Below, one piece after another: positions 55,851 through 64,000 of a stretch of DNA of 64,000 nucleotides. The position numbers were made by a program, and so were the translations under genes. Each line of letters begins with the position of its first letter. Position 1 is the stretch's first letter. Source of the DNA: Macrolepiota albuminosa (Eukaryota; Basidiomycota; Agaricomycetes; Agaricales; Agaricaceae); contig JAMWFC010000033.1 of assembly GCA_027475525.1 (NCBI GenBank), positions 124,001 to 188,000 of the forward strand, read 5' to 3'. The notes beneath the pieces were generated by a model. That model was not told the origin of the DNA and made no database searches. It saw only the letters and a list, made by a program, of their open reading frames with translations.

Positions 55851-56834
55851 CCTATTATTGCCATTATATACATACCTGCAGGACGAAAAAAATATAATCT
55901 CCTCTACAGTTTTGTAAAGTGAGTCAGGTGCAATGGGGAAGTCGATGGCCCCAACAGCATAAGCAGAGGCAAAGTAGAAGGGGCTTCGAACTCTAGTAAA
56001 AAAGCCTGATAAAAAAAATGCAGCCTTTAATAAATACGTGACCTACGTTATTTGGACCCACAGATCCAACAAGATATTTGAGATTGTCTACTATAACACT
56101 TTTGAAGCTTGCCTTCCTGATGCTCTGCGGGAAAAAAACTGATTCCTAATGTTACAGCATTAGGCAGTAGCACACAAGGAAGTTATGAGGAACTGGAGCA
56201 TGTACCAATGTATTAACTGCACTCCTCGGCCATCTGCCCCTCCAAATGTGTCTTGTATAGGGGATGTACTGAGCTTGGATGTGGGTGCGGTCCGTATTGT
56301 TCCAGCCAGAAGTATCAATGGGCTTGGACATCGATGGCATGTTGAACGGTGAGGGAACTGGCTTCGTCCTTGGGTGTAGTGATATTCATAAGTGTCCCCA
56401 CAGGTATGTTCATTGATATTACCAAGTCAGTATGGGTTGTCCGGCCTTCAATTTGATTGTGAGATTCGATAGAAAAGACTTCATCCTTACTGATCTGACT
56501 GTTCAATCAAACACGTTTCCATCCCTTCGAACATCACGGATAATCCCCTTCCTTGGAGAACCCTGTGATTTTCTAAGTATGGGTTTGTGGAAATACGACC
56601 ACCCCGATATTCTTGCAATGGACCAAAACATCAAGACAAGTCGTCTTTCTACCACCCTGACACTCATGAGTACCGTCAAAGTTCCTGGTCTGACACGACA
56701 AAACACATTGTGAAGTAGACGTCTTTGACTGTTGGGAGTGGTAACGCGGTAATAAGTCTTCTAATGTAATTGGATAGCAACCCTGTAAAATAGGATGTCA
56801 AAATCTGCGGCTTTTGGTGGTCCAACACACTTAC
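55851..56834. other. No gene recognised
   Basis: Frames at 56432-56713 (plus) and 56315-56506 (minus) have no domain I recognise. Sequence is AT-leaning up to the scaffold gap. Confidence 0.4.
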
Positions 56835-56934
56835 NNNNNNNNNNNNNNNNNNNNNNNNNNNNNNNNNNNNNNNNNNNNNNNNNNNNNNNNNNNNNNNNNN
56901 NNNNNNNNNNNNNNNNNNNNNNNNNNNNNNNNNN
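56835..56934. other. Assembly gap, 100 N
   Basis: Exactly 100 Ns, the usual placeholder for a gap of unknown size. Everything to the right may not be directly adjacent to the left part. Confidence 0.99.
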
Positions 56935-59900
56935 TATGTAAATTGACAATAACAGGCCAGAAAGCAAACATGTGGGTCTGAGAAATTAAGAACATGGAGA
57001 TGCATGGTTGTATAAGCTTGAGTTTTGATGGCGAAGTGATGGAATCAAAAACAGGGCTGCAATAAGCAAAACAATGGCAAAAAAAAAACTGGCGCCAAAA
57101 ATAAATGGGCACTGCGATCAGTCAGAAAACTTGAAAAACCTGTAAAGAAACAATAACCGCAAGCTGAGTTTGAATCTTGGAGAAATCAAACAGAAAATGG
57201 AGCAGCAGAAAGCAAAGAACAACAAAACATATGAATTGACAATAACGAGACAAAAAAAAACAAAATAGCATATATGCTGGATCGGATCTAATGAGCTTCA
57301 TAGAGTGGAGTTGGATTAATGGACTGTGGCTTTTATTGTCTAGTATTTCGCCATTTCCAAAAGTATTGCTCGGTTTTTAAACAAACATCATATTTGGTAT
57401 TTTTTAAAAATATTTATTTTATGCATAAAATATTTAATTTTTACAGAAAAAAAAATAGCTATAAGAAGCTGAATGATTGACAAACACAATGTGCTAATGG
57501 CGTAGTGATAGAATCAAAACACAGTTCAGAAAACCAAGGACAAGGAAACGTGTGGATTGACAATAACGGGCCAAGAAGTAAACATATGTGTCTGAAAAAT
57601 TAAGAACATGGAGATGCATAGTTGTACAAACTTGGGTTCCGATGGCGGAGCCATGGAATCAAAAACAGGGCTGCAATAAACAAGATGATGGCAGAAAAGA
57701 AACTGGCACCAAAAATAGATGGACACTGCGACTGGTCAGAAAATTAGAAAAACTTGTAGAGAGACAGTAACCGGAGGCTGAGCTTGAAAATCAGAGGAAT
57801 CAAACACAAAACAAAGCAGGAAATTGAGGGATAAATTTAGCAGAAAATCAAGAGACAATTCACATTTTTAGATTATATTACGCAGATAAATAACATATTT
57901 TTTTCATGCAAAAACAATAATTGAATACTGTGATTATCCAGTATCTTGCCATCTTCAAAAGTACTGGGCGTAAAGCATGGCATGGCCAATAATACAGCGT
58001 TTGCCTTTTTTTATAAACGCATTTCTCGTTAAGCTCTGAGAGATAATTGAAGATGTAATCGAAGAGTTTAAAAATAATTAAAAATGTGTTTCAATTGGTT
58101 TTGCGTAGTTAAACTTGGCAAAAGTTTGTTATTTGCACCGTGCAAAAAGGTTTGTTGAAAAAAAATGCAAAGAAAAATATTTCATCATATCAACAAAAAA
58201 AATGCAAAGAAAAATATCTCATCATATCAACTAAGATGCTCCGTTTACTCGTACTCGTACGTTTCATATTCGTTCGACTCCCAGAACACAGTCCTCGACT
58301 CCAATGACGAAGACTCTTTGCATTCAAGCAGCGTCTTGTGCAGAAATAATTTTAGGATTAGAAAAAGTTCGAAGATAATTTTGAAGATGTAATCGAAAAG
58401 TTCGAAGATAATTAAAAATATGTTCCAATTGGTTTTGCGTGGTTTGTAAAAAAAATGCAAAAAGTTTGTTATTCGCGCAAAAATGTTTGTCTTATAATGA
58501 AAATTATATTACATAAATAAATAATATATTATTTTTCACATAAAAGCAATAATTGACAATGTTGTTATTGTCCAGTATCTCGCCATCTTTAAAAGTATTG
58601 CCCAGTTTTTAACAAAACATCATATTTGATATTTTTTGAAAATATTTATTTTATACATAAAATATTTAATTTTTGCAGAAAAAAAAATAGCTATAAAAAG
58701 CTAAATAGTTGTATGAGCTTGAGTTCTAATGGCGGAGTGATAGGATCAAAACGCGATCCAGAAAACTGAGGACAACAAAATATGTCGATTAACAATAACA
58801 GGCCAGAAAGCAGACGTGCAAGTCTGAAATTTCTGAAACAAGAAGAATGAATGTGGGAGAAGCCTGGGTTCTGATGGCGGAGCGATGAGATCAAAATCTG
58901 AGCTGTGATGAGCAAAACAATGGCAGAAAAGAAACTGGCGCCAAAAATAGATGGGCATTGCGACCGCTCAGAAAACTTGAAAAACCTGTAGAGCAACAGT
59001 TGCTGCAAGCTGAGCTTGAAACTCAGAGAAATTGAACGTGAAAACAAAGCAGGAAAAAATGTTTTAATAATATACAATAAAACAAGTTTTATTGGTGATT
59101 GGATGTGATGGGTTGAACTTAAATTTATAGTAATTAACTCCTGAGGTAGTGCATTGGCTTTATGTAGAAAAAATTATTTATAAAAAAGATAGTTTTGAAC
59201 CAAGTAAAAATTTATTATATTAACAAATAAAAAGATTGTATTAATGCAGTGAGTTCTGAGAGATAATTGGAGATGTTGTGTCTTGTACACTTCTATGATT
59301 TAATATTATTTGTTATTTTTATGCGTGATGCATGCAAAAATTGGCATGCAAAAAAGTTTGTTATATATATAATGAAAATTATGTTACTATAAAATTTTTT
59401 CATGCAAAAGCAATAATTGATAATGCTGTTATTGTCTAGTATCTTATCATCTTCAAAAGTACTGGGCGCAAAACATAGCATGGCCAATAATACAGCGTTT
59501 GCCTTTTCTATAAGCGCATCTCTCAAAAGTCCAAAAATACTGCCTATCTGTATGCAATTGTTGAGCTCTGAGAAATAATTGGAGGTGTAATCGAAGAGTT
59601 CAAAGATAATTAAAAATGTGTTCCAAATGGTTTTGCATGGTTAAACTTTATGTGCAAAAAGGTTTGTTGAAAAAAAATGCAAAGAAAAACATCTCGTTGT
59701 ACCAACCAAGACACCCCGTCTACTTGTACTCATATGTCCTCACCATCATCGTCCCACACTCGTTCGACTTCCAGGACACAGTCTTTGACTCCAACGACGA
59801 AGACTTTTTGCATTCAAGCGACGTCTTACGCAGAGATAATTGAAGATGTATAATAAAAATTATGTTACACAAATAAATAATATATTTTTTTTCACGTAAA

Positions 59901-61749
59901 AGCAATAATTGACAATGTTGTTATTGTCCAGTATCTCGCCATCTTCAAAAGTATTGCTCGGTTTTTGGCAAAACATCATATTTGGTATTTTTTGAAAACA
60001 TTTATTTTATGCATGAAATATTTAATTTTTGCAGAAAGAAAAATAGCTATAAAAAGCTAGATGGTTGTATGAGCTTGAGTTCTAATGGCGGAGTGATGGG
60101 ATCAAAACATGGTTCAGAAAACCAGGGACAAGAAAACATGTGAATCAACAATAACGGGCCAAGAAGCAAACGTGTGAGTCTGAGAAATCAGGAACATGGA
60201 GATGCATGATTGTACAAGCTTAGAGTCTGATGGCAGAGCCATGGGATCAAAAACAGGGCTGCAATAAGCAAAACGATGGCAAAAAAGAAACTGGTGTCAA
60301 AAACAGACAGGCACTGCGACCAGTCAGAAAATCTGAAAAACCTGTAGAAAGACAGTGACTGGAGGCTAAGCTTGAAATTCAAAGGAATCAAACGCGAGGC
60401 CAAGCAGGAAATTGAGGAACAATTTGTGTGCAATATGCACAAAAAAGTTTGTTTTAATATATATACAAATTATTTTAAAGTATCATATCTTGTACACTTT
60501 TATCATTCAGTATTATTTGTTATTTTAAATGCATGAAAAAAGATTTGTAAAAAAAATTGTTATTTGTGTGTAATGCTTGTATGTGATGCATGCAAAAAGG
60601 TTTTAATATATATATAATGAATAAAGAGTTTAAAAAACTCAATTACTCCTGAGTCCACTATCCATAGAACTTGACATAAAAAAAGCGCTGTTGAAGCAAT
60701 AATTGACAATGCTGTGATTGCCAAAATAAATGCAAAAAAATTCAACTCTAAGCTCTTTTTTTATAAACATTTCTGAATTCAGAAAATGAGACTGTCTACT
60801 TTTACTGATCGTTTACAAAAAAGATAGTTTTATGAAAAAAAATTGTTGAGCTCTGAGAAATAATTGGAGGTGTAATTGAAGGATTTGAAGATTTTGCACG
60901 CGTTACACGCGCAAAAAGGTTTGTTGAAAAAGGAATCGAACATGAGATGAAGCAAGAAATAAAGGTCTGTTATTTGCACGCAATGCGCGGAAAAATGTTT
61001 GTTTTATAAATGAAAATTTATATATTATGCGCAAAAGTAGATGTGCTAATCAAAACGATAAACTTATTTATCTACCAATAAATCATAACCACTCACTAAG
61101 AGGACAATATTTAAATTCAAATGTGACAATTTTGCACAAGTTCCTTATACTAACGCTCCTTTTTTTTACATGAAGTACATAAATGAAAATTATATATCAT
61201 GTGCAAAAAGGTTTGTTAAAAAAAATTTGTTGTACCAACCAAAACGCTTCGTCTACTTATACTCGTACGTCCCCATCATCGTCGTCTCACACTCATTCGA
61301 CTCTCAGGACATAGTCCTTGACCTCAACAATGTTTGTTATTTGCGCGCAATGCGCGCAAAAATGTTTGTTTTATAATAAAAATTATATTACACAAATAAA
61401 TGATATATTTTTTTTTTCACGTAAAAGCAATAATTGACAATGCTGTTATTGTTCAGTATCTCGCCATCTTCAAAAGTACTGCCTGGTTTTTGACAAAACA
61501 TCATAATTTGGTATTTTTTGAAAATATTTATTTTATGTATGAAATATTTAATTTTTGCAAAAAAAAAAATAGCGATGAAAAGCTAGATGGTTGTATGAGC
61601 TTGAGTTTCAATGGCGGAGTGATGGGATCAAAACGCGGTCCAGAAAACTGGGGACAAGAAAACGTGTGGATCAACAATAACGGGCCAGGAAGCAAACGTG
61701 TGGGTCTGAAAAATCAGAAACAGGGAGATGCATGATTGTACAAGCTTGG

Positions 61750-62310
61750 ATTCTGATGGCGGAGCGATGGGATCAAAAACAAGGCTGCAATAACCAAAAC
61801 AATGACAAAAAAAAAAACTGGTGCCAAAAATAGATAGGCGCTGCGACCAGTCAGAAAACCTAAAAAACTTGTAGAGGGACAGTCATCGGAGGCTGGGCTT
61901 AAAAATTGGAGGGATTGAACGCGAAAGAGAGCGGGAAATTGAGAAACAAAAAAATATATAGATTGATAATAATAGGCCAAAAAAGCATCGTTTCGATATA
62001 AAGCGCAGACAAATATAAATAAGAAAAAAAGACACACTTGATGAGAGGTAGTGAGTGATGTGTGTAGGAAAGACGGATGCATAGGAGATAGTGAATGATG
62101 TGTGTAGGAAAGATGGATGCATAGAGATGGTATACGCTTCCACCCACATAATAAGCATCTTGACGCCTCGCTCCCACCTATCATGAGCGTCCTACAATGC
62201 CTGATATTATATTACACTTTTTCGCATCCCCACATACTGTTCCTGTTTCATAAAAGGTTTGTTGTTATAGTAGGTAGCGCAAGCACATCTTCAAAAAGTA
62301 CTGCCACTTG
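61750..62310. repeat. Near-identical direct duplication, copy 1
   Basis: Repeats at 62654-63214 with an offset of 904 bp and only a few substitutions. It includes a doubled GTGTGTAGGAAAGA(C/T)GGATG stretch. Confidence 0.9.
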
Positions 62311-62653
62311 TTTGTTCGTTTGACAGTATAAGACGATTGCGCTGTGTGCCTCCTTTTTTATAGGTATCGTGATTGCGATCATCATTGACACACAGCCAAA
62401 ACGTAAAATTATTGTGTGCATTGAAAAACATTTATTTCATGCATGAAATATTTTATTTTTGCTAAAAGAAAAATAGCTGTGAGAAGCTAGATGATTGACA
62501 AACATGATGCCTTGATGGCGGGATGATGGGATCAAAACGCAGTCTAGAAAACTGGGGACAAGAAAATGCGTAGATTGCCAATAACAGGCCAGACAGCTGA
62601 CGTGTGGGTCTGAAAAATTAATCACAAAAAGATGAATGGTTGTATGAGCTTGG

Positions 62654-63214
62654 GTTCTGATGGCGGAGCGATGGGATCAAAAACAAGGCTGCAATAACCA
62701 AAACAATGACAAAAAAAAAAACTGGTGCCAAAAATAGATAGGCGCTGCGACCAGTCAGAAAACCTAAAAAACCTGTAGAAGGACAGTCACCGGAGGCTGG
62801 GCTTAAAAATTGGAGGGATTGAACGCGAAAGAGAGCGGGAAATTGAGAAACAAAAAAATATATAGATTGATAATAATAGGCCAAAAAAGCATCGTTTCGA
62901 TATAAAGCGCAGACAAATATAAATAAGAAAAAAAGACACACTTGATGAGAGGTAGTGAGTGATGTGTGTAGGAAAGACGGATGCATAGGAGATAGTGAAT
63001 GATGTGTGTAGGAAAGATGGATGCATAGAGATGGTATACGCTTCCACCCACATAATAAGCATCTTGACGCCTCGCTCCCACCTATCATGAGCGTCCTACA
63101 ATGCCTGATATTATATTACACTTTTTCGCATCCCCACATACTGTTCCTGTTTCATAAAAGGTTTGTTGTTATAGTAGGTAGCGCAAGCACATCTTCAAAA
63201 AGTACTGCCACTTG
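62654..63214. repeat. Near-identical direct duplication, copy 2
   Basis: Copy of 61750-62310. After 63214 an 89-bp insertion (63215-63303) separates it from the continuation TTTGTTCGTTTGACAG, which in copy 1 follows directly. A second direct repeat, 62428-62643, recurs at 63478-63693 (offset 1050). Confidence 0.88.
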
Positions 63215-63905
63215 GATGACTGAATGACGAAACAGATTTCAATGAGAGCTTGCAAAAAAATTATGTGGTCGAACTCTGCAAAAGTAACTTTCAAATGCCA
63301 GGTTTGTTTGTTCGTTTGACAGTATAAGACGATTGCGCTGTGTTTGCGCGCGATGTTATTAAATAAAATATTTTTTTTACGCAAAAGCAATAATTGAACA
63401 ATGCTGTAAATTGTTCAGTATCTTCAAAAGTACTGCTCGGTTTTTGGCAAAATGTCATATTTAGTGTTTTTTGAAAAACATTTATTTCATGCATGAAATA
63501 TTTTATTTTTGCTAAAAGAAAAATAGCTGTGAGAAGCTGGATGGTTGACGAACATGATGCCTTGATGGCGGGATGATGGGATCAAAACGCAGTCTAGAAA
63601 ACTGGGGACAAGAAAATGCGTAGATTGCCAATAACGGGCCAGACAGCTGACGTGTGGGTCTGAAAAATTAATCACAAGAAGATGAATGGTTGTACGAGCT
63701 TGGGTTCTGATCGCAGAGCGATGGGATCAAAAACAGGGCTGCAATGAGCAAAACGATGGCAAAAAAGAAACTGGCGCCAAAAATAAACGGGCACTGCGAC
63801 CGGTCAGAAAACTTGAAAAACCTGTAGGGCGATAGTGACCGCAGACTGAGCTCGAAATTCAGAGAAATCGAACGCGAGACAGAGCGGGAAATCGAGGGAC
63901 GATTT

Positions 63906-64000
63906 TCCCTTCCCCGATAAACGCGGTTATCCCCCCCCTCGTATCAGCTAGGGTCAACTGGTTGACTGGGCTGATATTTGGCCCTTTTGACCTTGGTGGT
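63906..64000. other. Edge of a more GC-rich segment
   Basis: Composition changes to GC-rich with GGTTATCCCCCCCCTCG and a GGTCAACTGGTTGAC near-palindrome. Too short to assign. Confidence 0.4.

Larger units (their letters stand above)
56935..63905. repeat. AT-rich array of diverged dispersed repeats
   Basis: A repeat core built on GGATCAAAAACAGGGCTGCA, followed by a Lys-codon-like A-rich part and GGCACTGCGACC, recurs near 57040, 57650, 58870, 60240, 61770, 62670 and 63720. A second core (TCCAGTATCTCGCCATCTTC) recurs near 57340, 57950, 58570, 59440, 59930, 61450 and, partly, 63415. A third, GC-richer core (CGTACTCGTACG and TTCGACT..CAGGACACAGTC) recurs near 58245, 59715 and 61255. No open frame is conserved across copies, so I call no genes. 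Confidence 0.75.

Noticed and set aside
58165..59843. Short frames beginning in AT-rich repeats with GC-richer ends
   Set aside because: The three repeat copies do not conserve the frame, so coding is unlikely.
1..64000. tRNA or rRNA genes
   Set aside because: I noticed no cloverleaf-type or rRNA-like segment on reading, but a covariance-model search was not possible here.

Overview
This window looks like transposon-dense nuclear DNA from a basidiomycete fungus, most likely an Agaricomycete. Genes are split by many 45-60 bp GT-AG introns. The mobile elements are types common in such genomes: a Tad1-like LINE, Ty1/copia elements, DIRS/Ngaro-like tyrosine-recombinase (YR) retroelements, a Tc1/mariner element and short inverted-repeat MITEs. 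The host-type genes also fit, including fungal TET/JBP dioxygenases, a GH71/99-like protein and an APH-like kinase. I cannot name the genus.

Layout. 1-588 is a broken copy of a gene end whose better copy lies inverted at 20518-21130. Inserted in it is a composite element of about 16.5 kb (589-17099). This has a central 4.7 kb gene for a roughly 1475-residue protein with tandem OrsD-like zinc fingers and a C-terminal YR-like domain (3805-8490). On each side lies a ~3.1 kb inverted arm carrying a near-identical TET/JBP-type 2-oxoglutarate/Fe(II) dioxygenase gene (720-2451 minus; 9717-11520 plus). The right arm is broken by a LINE (11595-16639), which itself holds a Tc1/mariner element (13024-13561), and by a MITE (16675-17037). 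A third, 5'-truncated copy of the YR-TET half lies at 45770-49559; its TET gene is open but its YR gene is broken.

17100-22200 holds hypothetical multi-exon fungal genes. 22342-24637 is a decayed DIRS-like Gag/RT relic. 24772-26058 is an APH-family kinase pseudogene. 26059-33200 is AT-rich with MITEs and two inverted paralogues of a putative PD-(D/E)XK-type protein (28700-29540 plus; 31549-32431 minus). 33228-35708 is a GH71/99-like gene with ten exons visible under my splicing and a probable frameshift. 37056-37742 is the C-terminal relic of a UPF1-like SF1 helicase.

38515-44068 is a complete, apparently young copia element with an open Gag-Pol frame, near-identical LTRs and a perfect 5-bp target duplication. 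44550-45062 is a small gene with a SAP-like segment. 49560-55850 is a patchwork of DIRS-like RT/RNase H/YR fragments in both orientations, with a second copia Gag fused to one of them. After a 100-N scaffold gap (56835-56934) the remaining 7 kb is AT-rich, repetitive and probably gene-free.

The most interesting system is the pairing of a candidate recombinase gene with a DNA-modification-type TET/JBP dioxygenase in one mobile unit. The TET copies are carried as inverted arms behind arrays of repeated TATA-box promoter units.
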